Shown here piece after piece: positions 24,692-35,782 of a stretch of 64,000 bases of DNA. Made by a program: the position numbers and the translations under genes. Within the stretch, counting starts at the first letter, position 1. Each line of letters opens with the position of its first letter. Source of the stretch: Chiridota heheva (Eukaryota > Echinodermata > Holothuroidea > Apodida > Chiridotidae); assembly GCA_020152595.1 (NCBI GenBank), contig JAIGNY010003269.1, forward strand, positions 974,501-1,038,500, written 5' to 3'. The notes under the pieces are model-generated. The model was not told the DNA's origin. It saw only the letters and a list, made by a program, of their open reading frames with translations, and searched no databases.

Positions 24692-27086
24692 CTTTTTATT
24701 ATGAAATTGAACACACAGCTTGTCCCTCTCCTCCAGTGGTAATGAATTTTTTTTGAGTGGAGGATTGTACGTCTTCATCTGCCTTGTATCTTTTGTTCTT
24801 GTCCTCTCCAGCATCTCCATGCTTCCTTTTGTCTCCTCTATCAGTGGACAAGAGGGATCTGATGGATGCGGGGTTCATCAGGTGACGATCACCAAAGGGA
24901 GCACTTGGGGCAGACTGACACTGACACTTGTTCCTCTCTACATTCTCCAGGAGTCTTGACTTCTTCGTAAAGTGCCTTCCCCCGTAAGATTTACTCTGTG
25001 TGGTGCAGCTACAGGCTTTGCTTTTTGATGAAGCTTTAGTCCCGCTGCTGGTGGATGTCAACGCATAGTCAGAATTGGATGGTTCCATCTTGTTTGTGGT
25101 ATCTTTACTGACCTCTGGACTTTCATCTAAAACCGGCTGCTCGCTAGAAAAACTACTCTGACTTGATTCATCCCCAGGGATAAAAGATGCTTGGTCTTTG
25201 CTTGAATCTACATCAACTCTTACATCCCTTTTCTTTTCCCATTCTTGATAAACGTTCATAAGCAAAGCTACACTGGGCCAGTCGGTGGTTTCAGCACTGG
25301 CACTTGAACCTGGTTGAGACTGAATATCCGAGGAATTAATAAGAAAATTAGGGGAATGACTCTCTCTTCCGCTGTCAACTATGAGACAACCGTCTTCTTC
25401 ATATTGATGAGGAATTTTGAGTCAGACTACTACGCCTCCGACGATAGGGGCGACGCTTGACTTTAAAAGGATCTCTGTTTTTTATTTCACGGGGAGGCAG
25501 ATCCAAGAGGTCGGAAAAAGTTCTCATGAAAGGATTCATTACTTGCGTTTTAGCAGGTTTTTTGATCCTTTTGTTGAAGGATGAAGAATACGCTCAAGTG
25601 AGAAGGATTTATTTGATGGAATTGTTGAGGATTTTTCCACAGATGTCTGCCCACTAGATTCCACCGAAGACTTTGAAAGATCCAAAGCTTTATCACTGCT
25701 AACATCCAACTGACTACTGCCTGCTTGAAAGACTTTTCTAGATGACAAGGAATCCTCATCTTGTTGAGTTGAGCACACAACATCAGTTGAACTCGCAGGT
25801 TCAACATTCTGCACAGTGCTATCTACAACAGGAGAGAAAAACAAAGCTCCAAATTGGTCTGTGTGATTTGGCGCCTCAGAGTAAGCTGAGTTTGTATGAC
25901 CATAACTAAGAAGAGCATGCTTCAGCTTTTCTTGCAAAGCGTCCAGAAGAGAAAACTTTCCATCTTTGGGAGTACTTGCACGCTCATTTTCCTTGCATAA
26001 TTTTGAATTAGGTTTTGAGTTGTCCTTAATCTTCTTTTTATTTGAATATTCATACCCATGATTAGATTTCAGTGAACTTTGTGGCAAATCAGAAAATTTG
26101 GATTTTGAGGTTTCAATATGAGAACTCTCCACAAATGATTTGTCCATCTGTAAAGAGTCAGTTTCAATCGGAGTGCTTTTTGAATCACTATCCTCATCAC
26201 TGCTATCCTCACCTCCTCCGTTTCTGATGCAAGCTTCCTCTGACATCTTCATTTGCCACTCCTTTACAACAGCCTCATCATTGGATTTTAGACTTTGGTA
26301 TATTGAGTCTTCCACAAAGTTAGCAAGACGAATACCTTGCTCTGTCCAGCGATGGTTTGCATGCCTAGGAATATCAGAATGCCTGGAGCAATCAACATGC
26401 CTGGTGTAATCGGCATGTCTTGGTGAATCAGGTTGTCTAGAAGCTTCAGCACGTCTCATGTCTGGTAAATTCAGTTCTAATGAGGAGTTTGCGCTTGGCA
26501 GTTGACCCATTTTGGACAGAGCTCGGTATCTGGTTGGTGTTGTGTGACTGTCACTTGTGGTCACCTGAGATGGCTGTTCTTCCTCACTTTTCATCCCAAA
26601 GGCCACACTGCTAGGTACTAATACAGTCTTCCTTGGGACTTCCTGCAAATATTTCCGCTTGCCATCAGAAACAACTTGACAATTCACAAATCTTCCATCT
26701 TTCAGAAACAAAAGATCACTGGTACTTTGGGCCTCAGATCCCTGTGTGGCTGATGTGTCAGCAATCAAACCAATTCTCTTTTTACTAAAATGGCAAGGTT
26801 CATCAGAGGACAATGCAACAGGATTTACAATATTATAATTTGAAGTTTCTTTTTGGTGGTACAACAATCTCCTACTGGATGATGCGTCAGATACTGACTT
26901 CTTAGAAATTTTACTTTGTTTTGACAAAATGGATGACTCTGTTTTCTCCTTGGATGTCCAACGTGTGGCATCTTCCAAAGCATCAACTGCTCCACTCATA
27001 TTATGGCCCTTTGCCCTTATCAACACCCTGCAGCTCCACTTCTTTCACCACTTTCCCTTCACTCCTGGTAAAGTCTAAGCCCTCTG
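24692..27086 (-). CDS. Uncharacterised gene, large exon 2 with frame breaks
   Basis: Long minus-strand coding exon after a textbook acceptor (tctcttttctcag, ending 27087). The main frame (27026-25539) encodes a serine/lysine-rich, low-complexity protein. Features seen: GRFVNCQVVSDGKRKYLQEV near residues 111-130 of this frame; five hexapeptide-like repeats (SPRHAD, YTRHVD, CSRHSD type) at 26353-26441; and an acidic EDSSDEDSDS patch near 26180-26215. Coding sense then continues in other frames: NPFMRTFSDLLDLPP (25450-25540), YEEDGCLIVDSG, and WPSVALLMNVYQEWEKK down to about 24755. Joining these needs one-base changes near 27005-27008 (ggcc), at the six-T run 25558-25563, near 25405-25430, and perhaps at the eight-T run 24747-24754. 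After the last, SLPLEERDKLCVQFHNKK leads to a candidate donor at 24691. It looks like a disordered, possibly nuclear protein. Function unknown. Either a decaying gene or assembly indels. Confidence 0.6.
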
Positions 27087-27470
27087 CTGAGAAAAGAGAT
27101 GCAAAATAAAATGGAATTAAAATTCCAAATACTGTAACACTCGAATAGCGTAATCAATAGATAATAGTTCCAGAATAAAGGTTGTCTTTGCCGCCTCCTT
27201 CCAACCACGTGCAATCTTGCAATGATCTCATTTGAAAAGTACTTCTATTTGCTTTATAATGATAATGAAATCACAACAATTCTACTTACACAGAAAGTGA
27301 AAATGGGAAACAACTTGTCTGTGGGAGTTCACGCGTATTTTGTGTTACATGGTTTATACCATGGAGTAAATAACTAGCACTGACACACTTTACATCCTCC
27401 GTTACAAAAAAGCTTTCGATTAACTCATGAAACAAGAAGGGATTAAGAGCAGTAGAATGAGGTTATTCAC

Positions 27471-27663
27471 CTTGACAGGCAATACACATTCCCGATAAAA
27501 ATGATAACTTGAAAGAGGGTGATAAATGACATTGTTTACGGTAGAAGACAAAACTGCTTTTGTTTCCTAAAAGATGTTGAATGGCACTTCTTGCTTTGAA
27601 AGTTTGAATTTCTGGAGAAAGGACTATATAATAAATCTTATCAAAAGGAAATTCTGCAGCCAT
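27471..27663 (-). CDS. Uncharacterised gene, exon 1
   Basis: Minus-strand first coding exon. The ATG at 27663-27661 has a good context (A at -3, G at +4). The 64-codon frame (MAAEFPFDKIYYIVLSPEIQ..., ending CIACQ) reaches a strong donor, caag|gtgaata (GT at 27470-27469), in phase 1. Joining to the acceptor at 27087 gives an open continuation (Q-AEGLDFTRSEGKVVKEVELQ), which supports the model. No family is recognised. The intron (27087-27470) is 384 bp. Confidence 0.55.
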
Positions 27664-29370
27664 TTAATTCATTCATGAATATTCATTCTGCAACTTATGA
27701 CCAATGAACATAAAAGCAGATTTGAGTGTGTTGGATGAGACAGAATGACATCACACACTCACTTTCTAAACAATTATTACAATGAAGATTACTTTTAACT
27801 TCTTAAAACTTTTTCTACAAACTTTAATTTCATTCAGTGAACCTCCTTCAGTAGACTCGTTTTGGGACTATGCTGACAGATGGAATGGTTAAATGTCAGA
27901 AGATTTTTCAATAAAATGCCAAAAGACTTGACAAATGTAAAGCTGTGATGTCACTCCTTGTCCGATACCAGTTGTTTCCTTTAAAAAATCATGTTTTTGG
28001 ATGCTTTGTCCTTTTTATTATTATCTTCCATAAAAAGTGAACACACTGACCATTAAAATGTGTCCTTTAATAACAACTGCAGTGACTGTGGCTCTAGACA
28101 TGTACATGACATCCTCAATTTGTTATACCAAACACACAATTTTAATCACTTTTAAACTCTCCAAATTTCACACCATTTTTGTCCTCAATTGTTTAGATTA
28201 CATGACAGAATTATGTGTATAGTATCTAGTATCTATGTTTAATCTACTTTTGATTATATCTATTAATTCTTACTCTCTGATTTGATTAAAAAAAAACACC
28301 AGTGTCAACAAAGTAAATTTTGAAAAATAGAACTACTGCAGCGAGACTGAATTATAATTGTTGCGAAAGGGGCAAAATAATAAAGGGTAGATACACATTT
28401 ATGTTAGAGGCACAAATACCTTTCAAAAAGACTGTGATGACTGGCTACCAATATGAAACTGGAGATCTACTGCTGTTTGCACTGTAAAATTTGGGGAGAG
28501 TCCAGGAATACATTCAGGGTTAAAGACAAATTTATGTTTTTACTTAAAATCCCATTCATGGTGTGCATTGATGCCACCTCAACATTATAATACATAGTGG
28601 GTTGTGATTTTGCAGGTTGAACGATTGTGAGGTGTTTTTTGATTGCTGGATAACCTCAATGAAAGCCAATGGTTGCTTTTACTGTGCAGCTTTGATGTTT
28701 GGTTTAAAGTACCTGATTAAGTCCCCTCTTTCAGATGATTAGCAATCATAAAACAAACAATGATTTTTTTTAAAAGTACAAAAAAGGGGTATCACCTCTG
28801 GCTCAATTACAGGGCATCTGTATCATCAAACAAATGTAACTTTAATAATCAAACATTACTATTTTTCTATACTCTACAAACAGTTGCTCAGTTCAAGCTA
28901 ACGGGGTAGGGGAGGGTTGTTCCCTCCACTACAAACATTCAATAAGTGATCAGCTTTTGCTACAGTACATACAGCATTTATATGTGGAAAATATAAATGT
29001 ATTGTATTAAGTACAAATGATGCATTTGCAATGGACCTTAACTGAACATTGAGTTGCTCCTTTGAATTCTTACAATACATACATACTATCATACATACAT
29101 AGCCACACGTACAGAGCTGGAAAAAGTTTACGGCTCCGGCGATTATAACTGCGGGAAAATCATGAATTCGCGGAAAGAAAAAAATCTTTTTTAGATTTCT
29201 TGATTAAGCTCTAAAATGTCCCCCATGTAAGCGGGATGATGAAAAGTACATCTAAATTGTAAAAGAGGGAAGTATATAAAGATGTATTTACTACAATAAT
29301 ACCATTCTGTCACTATTTTTTGTGGGAAGATTTCCGACACCTTTATTCAGAACTGTGGGAAATTCCAACT
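27664..29370. other. Upstream region, no gene seen
   Basis: Lies 5' of the minus-strand gene and should include its promoter. I see no convincing TATA box or other site at a supportable position, and no further coding region. Confidence 0.35.
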
Positions 29371-29374
29371 CTGC

Positions 29375-29500
29375 ACACATACATACATATCCTACACGTA
29401 CATTTTCATATCCCACACATAAATGATCATACATACCCACACATTCATACATACATACCCCAAACATACCCCTATAAAGACACACACATACATACTTTTC
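29375..29500. repeat. ACATAC/CACA microsatellite
   Basis: Imperfect cacacatacata repeats; ORFs of both strands here (VCMYECVGMY-like) are products of the repeat. A shorter tract of the same type is at 29080-29105. Confidence 0.85.
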
Positions 29501-30420
29501 AAGAATAGCCATACTCCACAGCCACAAATTCAGAATGTGATGACTGAAAAAATTTAAAGGTCATAGTGCTGCATGCACTTTTGACCAGAGCAAACATGTC
29601 AGTTCCTCCCCATGCCACAATTGAATTTGATTCCTAATTTAAAAGGGTTCCAAATTCTTCAAAACATTTTTCAAAGTGTAATAATAAGGTTCCTCTTTCT
29701 TTCCCAAGAAAACTTCAACTTCAGTCATAAGAGGAAGTCACTACAAACCCCAATTTAGGCCTGTACATGTATCAGTAGTAATCAACAAGGAAATTGTACC
29801 CAGGCAACAGCAAACAAATCTTCCTTCTGGCAGGGACAACTGACAATCACGACAAGATACTGTAATCTTATATGCAGACTGCCCTAATAGCTTTCAGCTC
29901 AGTTTGTCTACCTCTGCTTTTAACTTCCTATAATCGCTATAAAAGCTTTTGATTTATTACATCTAATAAAATAAGGAAATCACACATCAATATATTTGTA
30001 TACTTTCTAAAGCACACTTCCCCTTTGGGATTGTTGTAGAAGTACCACTTCATACCTTGCTTGTTGACAAATTTCTGAGAAATTCAGTGGGCAGGCACAT
30101 ACAGTACATAGGTACAGCATGCTGCATAAGGAGGTTAATTTAAATCTAGTATTTGTTGTATCCGTTTGCAAAGTCACTGTCTGATTTTAATGGTCAAGAA
30201 ATATTGCAATAAGTGCTTTAAACTAACCACAATCACACTTACATACAACCATGATTATACACTATATACACTTGACAATCACCTTTCTCTGAAAATTAAC
30301 TCTGTGCATCACTGGCAACAAACACTCAAACTTGAGTTCTGTATATACATTTCTAAAGCTTATTAAACAGTCTGACTTAATTGCCACTAAAATGTTTGAT
30401 CTATTCTGTAATGTTCATAA
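29500..30420. other. AT-rich stretch, no gene seen
   Basis: No motifs or defined repeats. Confidence 0.4.
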
Positions 30421-30421
30421 A

Positions 30422-30672
30422 TTAACCCTTACTCTACCACGCAGCGATAGTATCACCGTTTTCAAACCACCTTTTTCTAAAAATAAAATTAGAACTTTAC
30501 CAGTCCTATAGGAGTAATCTTGGTATCATTTTAAAGTACTCCGATATTTCTTTCACGAAATGTAACTTTTTTATAGGGAACATATTACAGAATTTTGAGA
30601 AAAGGTACATTGAAAAAGGGTAAAACTCAAACATTTACAAAAAATGTTCTTTTTTCTTTTTTTTTCTTCAAA
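30422..30672. mobile_element. TTAA-ended repeat, copy 2, outer part
   Basis: Starts ttaacccttactctacca and ends near gggtaaaactcaaacattta, which pairs with sequence at 21555-21580 of copy 1 in reverse complement. A family A LINE then interrupts it (30690-33957), and the element resumes at 33958. The TTAA start with a C-rich motif is compatible with, but does not prove, a piggyBac-type origin. Confidence 0.6.
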
Positions 30673-30689
30673 TCTTACAACTTCAAGGT

Positions 30690-33600
30690 TTGGTTTGGTT
30701 TGTTGATGTTTAACGGCACCGCGACAGTCAGAATCAAATGTGCCAAGAGGGTGTTAATAAATTAGGTGTAAGATTTCGGATAGTGAAGAAAGGAAGGTTG
30801 TAAGGGAGAAAAGGGGGAAAAACAGAAAGAGAGAGAGAGAGAACAAAAGGAGGTAAGGTTAGGTGTAGAAGGGAGGGGGAGTTAAATGTGGTGGAAGAGA
30901 TTGTTGTTGCGGAGGAAGTTGATGATGTTTGAGGAAGAATTGTTTTCGAAAAGGTCTGAAATTGAGGATAGTGAGAAGAGAAGAGATCTGGAGTTCTGGT
31001 ATAAGGGACAGGTTACAAAGATATGTTTGATGGAGAGATCGGTGTTACAAGTGGGGCAGAGAGGGGTAGGTTACAAAAATATGTTTGATGGAGAGATCGG
31101 TGTTACAAGTGGGGCAGAGAGGGGTAGGTTACGAAGATGTTTGATAAAGAGATCAGTGTTACAAGTGGGGCAGAGAGGGGTAGGAGAGACGGATAAGAGA
31201 TGGAAGTGAGTGAGAGAGGAGTGGCCAAGGCGGATGCAGGTGACAATGATGTCTTCCCTGCGGCTGCGACTGTGCAGAGGGGTGTTGGTCCCGATTTTGG
31301 ATTTGATGGTGTGGAGTTTGTTACTGCTTTCGTGATTCCAGGAGCTTTGCCAGGTTTTTTTGTATGTAGTTGGAGATGGAGGTCTGAGTGTGGAATAGGA
31401 AAAGGAGAGGCGATGTTTGACAGAGCTTTGTTGGCGACTCTCTTGTTGCCAGGGATGCCGACATGGCTGGGAATCCAGTAGAAGATAATATTCTTTCCTA
31501 AGAAGGAGAGAGTGTGGAGTTTGTTAAGGATTTGTAGAATGAGAGGGTTGGGCCAGAGCATGTTGAGGATGCCAGTGAGGACGGATTTAGAGTCAGAGAA
31601 GATGACGAAACAAGGGCGGAAAGAGAGTTCTATGAAGTTTAAGGCTAGGAGGATGGCTTCCGCCGCGACAGAGTAGATAGAAGGGTCATCCAGGAGAGGG
31701 TGAGGCAGGGACAGGCGGCAGTAGCTGCAGAAGAGCCTTCCGGTGTGGAACCATCAGTGAAGAGGAAGGAGTAATCGGGGAATGCCTACTGAGTTGGCAT
31801 TATTTGGAGTGGAAGAAGACTGGGTTGTGATGAGCTTCCGTGAAGGAGGAAAGACCAAGGTACACCTTGGGGAGGGTGGAGGGGGATGGGGGGGGGGGCG
31901 AGGAGGGTGAATTGTCCAGATGGGTGTAGGTGGGATGGTGTATCTGGTGATCGAGAAAGTGTTGATGTTGGCTTTGGAGAAGTGGGAGTGCATCTGAAAC
32001 CCGAAAGGTGGGGGAATGCATTTGTTGAGATTGAAGAGGTTGGTGAAGGAGGGAGAACGGATGGAAGAACGGAAGCAAGGGTTACATGGATCGGTGAGGA
32101 TGCGGAGAGCAAAGGAGAGGCCAGCCTTCGTGCATCCGAGGTCGAAGGGGAGTTCATTGGCCTCGGCGTGGAGACTTGTGATAGGGGAGGTGTGAGTGGC
32201 GCCAAGGCAAAGCCTTAGGTAGTGTTCTAAGTGACCTCCAGGTGTAAAATTTACGGGCGGAAGCAAAGATAAAATTGCCAAAATCCAGCCTTAATCTGAG
32301 GAGGGAGCGGTATAAGGTGAGCAGAGTGAGCTGGTTTGCTTCCCAGTCAGTGCTTGAGAGGACCTTGGGAGAATGAGGATTTTGTTTTGAGGGAGTTGAT
32401 GTGGGGGAGATAGGAAAGTTTGGAGTCAAGAGTGATTCTAAGAAAGCGAGAATTGTCTTTACTGGGGATTATGGAAGCTTTGAGGTGGAGATTGGGGTGA
32501 AGGAAGAAAGAGTTGCTGTTGTTAAAATGGATGAGAACAGTTTTGTCTTTTGAAAAGTTGAAACTGTTGGAGTCGCTCCAGTGAGCCAGACTATCCAGAC
32601 AGTGTTGTAGGTTATTTTGGAGAGTATGGAAGCATGGAGAGGATGAGTAGATAGTGAAATCGTCAACATAGAGAGAGCTTTTGATGTTGGGGGTGAGAGT
32701 TTTGGTGATGCTGTTAATTTTGAGGATAAAGAGAGTGGGGAGAAGATGCTGCCTTGGGGGACACCCAGGTGTTGGGTGTAACTTTGGGAATAGGTGTTAC
32801 TGATGCATACTCAGAAGTGGCAGGAGTGGAGGAAGTTCTAGATGAAGGTGGGGAAGGAGCTTGAAGGAGCCTCTAGAGGCAAGAGGAGTGGAGGTCCTTG
32901 AGGACACCATACCGCCATGTGGTGTCGAAGGTCTTTTCAAGGTCGAAGAAGATAAGAGTTGGTGTGATGATTTTTGATGAAGGCTTCACGGATAAAGGTG
33001 TCGAGTTTGAGGACGTGGTCCAAGTAGTTTTGGTTTTTTCTTAAGCCACTTTGAGCGGAGGAGAGGATGGAGTTCCTCTCAAGGTACCAGCAGAGTCTGT
33101 AGTTGACTATACGTTTCATGATCTTACAAAGGCAGGAGGTAAAAGTAATGGGTCTGTAGTGTTTGGGGTTGGATCTGTCTTTGTTAGTTTTGGGGTGATG
33201 ATGGCCTCTCTCCAAGTGGGGAAAGAGTTTGAGGACCACAGGTAATTGTAAATCTTGAGGAGTATTTCGAGAGATTTTCTGGGAAGATTTTTGAGTAGAT
33301 TGTAGTGGATGCCATCAGGGCCTTGAGAGGATTTTTTTGAGGCGGACGAGAGCTCAAAGTAGGTGAAAGGGAGATTATAGTTTTCCTGATTGTTGGACTG
33401 GAAGTTAAGAGGGTTCTTTTCTGCCTCGATATTCTGTTTGCGGAAGGAGTGAGAAAGATTGTCTTTTGAGGAGGTATTGGTGAAAGTGGAGGCTAGGCAA
33501 TCGGTGATATCTTTGAGGTCGGTGATTTTGGTGTTGTTGTGGATGAGGTGAGGGATGTTGTTGGAGGAGCTTTTCCCTTTAAAGTTACGGATCATACTCC

Positions 33601-33957
33601 AGACCCTAGAGGGGGCGGTCTGAAGATCTAGGGACGAGACATAGGTTTCCCTGGAGACTTTTTTGCTGAGTTTAATGGTCTTCCTGGCTTTGGCTCTGAG
33701 GATGTGAAAGTTGTCAAGGTTTTGGGGTGTGGGGTAGGTTTTAAAAAAACGGAGGCTTTGTTCTTGAGGGAGATGGCTTTTTACAGTTGGTGGTGAATCA
33801 GGGTTTAAAATTCTGTGGGGTGAAGGTGGAAGTGGGGATAGTGAAATTGGCAACCTCCAAGAGTTTGAAGGTGAAGAGAGAGACGGGATGATTGGAGAAG
33901 ACAATGTGATGGAGATATTGCACAGAATGGTGTAGAGGCCCCAGTCTGCTTCATTCA
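30690..33957 (-). mobile_element. LINE family A, largest copy
   Basis: About 3.3 kb read right to left. In order from the 5' side: endonuclease-RT linker (33970-33600; RFFKTYPTPQNL, RAKARKTIKLSKKV); RT N-terminus (GPDGIHYNLLKNLP, PTWREAIITP); HYRPITFTSCLCKIM; catalytic block A FFDLEKTFDTTWRYG (32909-32950); GVPQGSI (about 32745); YVDD (32659-32670); thumb; RNase H with FYWIPSHVGIPGNK (about 31440-31490); and 3' UTR ending with the family signature at about 30690 and CAAAC-type repeats. Several frame breaks separate the domains and the endonuclease is lost by 5' truncation. Dead copy, inserted in the TTAA-ended repeat. Assignment to an I/Jockey-type lineage rests on RT plus RNase H order. Confidence 0.85.
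31011..31184. repeat. 58-bp tandem triplication inside LINE A
   Basis: Three successive copies starting at 31011, 31069 and 31127, each containing the knuckle-coding region's gagatcggtgttacaagtgg. The period of 58 is not a multiple of three, so it shifts the frame of the LINE C-terminus. The copy at 46950-47040 has a single unit, so the triplication is local. Confidence 0.9.
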
Positions 33958-33970
33958 ACTTTAAGATCAC
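33116..33970 (-). pseudogene. Family A EN-RT linker and RT N-terminus
   Basis: A 284-codon open frame whose first ~100 residues match the linker that joins endonuclease to RT in this LINE type, followed by RT blocks with SSQGPDGIHYNLLKNLPRKS and WREAIITP. It loses frame after TKTDPTP; HYRPITFTSC continues in the overlapping frame 32937-33239, so a one-base change near 33150-33180 splits the RT. Confidence 0.8.
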
Positions 33971-34764
33971 ATTTTTGCTTCAAAATCAAACACGCAAATC
34001 CTAAGACATGATAGTATTGGTTTCTGGTCTAATTTCTGTAATCCCTACCTGCAATTTTATGTTCTAGAGAAATTTCTTCAAACTTTCATGAATTTCTGCC
34101 ATTTTTAATACGTTTTTTCTTCTTAAAAAAAAGTGTACCCAAACCGTACATCGCACATGCTTCGCTGAACCACCGTTTGAAAGTGCTTGAAATTTCCTTT
34201 TATTTGATATATAAATAAAGGCATACCCTGTCTATTAAGAACCTTTTCTATAAAAAATATATTTCAGCTCTATAATTTGAATGACTAAGTGGTGTAGAGA
34301 ATATGTATGCGGCTAGCACGCGAGCGGTCCGGGTTCGAGTCTCACCATGAAAACTGCGTAAATATTTTTCTGCTGCAGCTTTTAGGGGTCATTTAACTAT
34401 TATCATTTCGGATGTTTTTTAATCTTTCCTTTCTTTCTAAATTTTTTAGATTAGTATCACTGGAAAGGAAATTTCAAAAAGAATCTAAATATGTAACACA
34501 AATCTCTGTTTTCAATATTGACAAGAAGTTATACTTCTGCAAAGATTGACCATTTATTGACCAAATTTAGCCAAAATTTGCTTAATTTGCATAATTTTGT
34601 CCCATATTTCCTAAATTGGCTTTCATTACTTAAAATATATTCCCTCAGCAAAGAGATGCGAGCGGAAACTGCAATTTCATCATTCATTTAATTTTATCCA
34701 CCTCAGCAAAGTTTGATCAAACTTTCATTTACCAATTATTAATTTGACTAAAATTTACCTAATA
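33958..34764. mobile_element. TTAA-ended repeat, copy 2, inner part
   Basis: Continuation of the element beginning at 30422 after the LINE A insertion. It matches 20750-21510 in reverse complement. It carries a tRNA-like block on the + strand: A-box-like gactaagtggtgtagag (34283-34299) and B box gggttcgagtctc (34331-34343). The distal TTAA terminus seen in copy 1 is not present; the copy ends at the duplication join. Confidence 0.7.
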
Positions 34765-34984
34765 CGGAGGCTTTGTTCTTGAGGGAGATGGCTTTTTTAC
34801 AGTTGGTGGTGAATCAGGGTTTAAAATTCTGTGGGGTGAAGGTGGAAGTGGGGATAGTGAAATTGGCAACCTCCAAGAGTTTGAAGGTGAAGAGAGCGAC
34901 GGGATGATTGGAGAAGACAATGTGATGGAGATATTGCACAGAATGGTGTAGAGGCCCCAGTCTGCTTCATTCAACTTTAAGATC

Positions 34985-35782
34985 ACATTTTTGCTTCAAA
35001 ATCAAACACGCAAATCCTAAGACATAATAGTATTGGTTTCTGGTCTAATTTCTGTAATCCCTACCTGCAATTTTATGTTCTGGAGAAATTTCTTCAAACT
35101 TTCATGAATTTCTGCCATTTTTGTTACGTTTTTTTTTTTCTTAAAAAAAAGTGTACCCAAACCGTACATCGCACATGCTTCGTTGAACCACCGTTTGAAA
35201 GTGCTTGAAATTTCCTTTTATTTGATATATAAATAAAGGCATACCCTGTCTATCAAGAAGCTTTTCTATAAAAAATATATTTCAGCTCTATAATTTGAAT
35301 GACTAAGTGGTGTAGAGAATATGTATGCGGCTAGCACGCGAGCGGTCCGGGTTCGAGACTCACCATGACCACTGCGTAAATATTTTTCTGCTGCAGCTTT
35401 TAGGGGTCATTTAACTATTATCATTTCGGATGTTTTTTAATCTTTCCTTTCTTTCTAAATTTTTTAGATTAGTATCACTGGAAAGGAAATTTCAAAAAGA
35501 ATCTAAATATGTAACACAAATCTCTGTTTTCAATATTGACAAGAAGTTATACTTCTGCAAAGATTGACCATTTATTGACCAAATTTAGCCAAAATTTGCT
35601 TAATTTGCATAATTTTGTCCCATATTTCCTAAATTGGCTTTCATTACTTAAAATATATTCCCTCAGCAAAGAGATGCGAGCGGAAACTGCAATTTCATCA
35701 TTCATTCAATTTTATCCACCTCAGCAAAGTTTGATCAAACTTTCATTTACCAATTATTAATTTGACTAAAATTTACCTAATA
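34985..35782. mobile_element. TTAA-ended repeat, duplicated copy 3
   Basis: Second member created by the 1,014-bp duplication. The tRNA-like boxes are at 35301-35317 and 35349-35361 (gggttcgagactc). It diverges from the first unit after 'cctaatac' at about 35782. Confidence 0.7.

Larger units (their letters stand above)
33751..35782. repeat. 1,014-bp tandem duplication
   Basis: 33751-34764 and 34765-35782 are near-identical direct copies, differing by roughly 15 scattered changes by eye. Each unit contains about 210 bp of LINE A 5' sequence plus about 800 bp of the TTAA-ended repeat with its tRNA-like module. The join at 34757-34770 places 'acctaata' directly before the LINE text 'cggaggctttg'. 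The duplication therefore postdates LINE insertion. Confidence 0.95.

Noticed and set aside
29291-29527. ORFs rich in Val-Cys-Met-Tyr or His-Thr-Tyr-Ile
   Set aside because: Translation of the ACATAC microsatellite on both strands.
34283-34350. Functional tRNA gene
   Set aside because: A and B boxes are present, but I cannot pair a full acceptor stem and the block is embedded in a repeated element, so it is treated as tRNA-derived.
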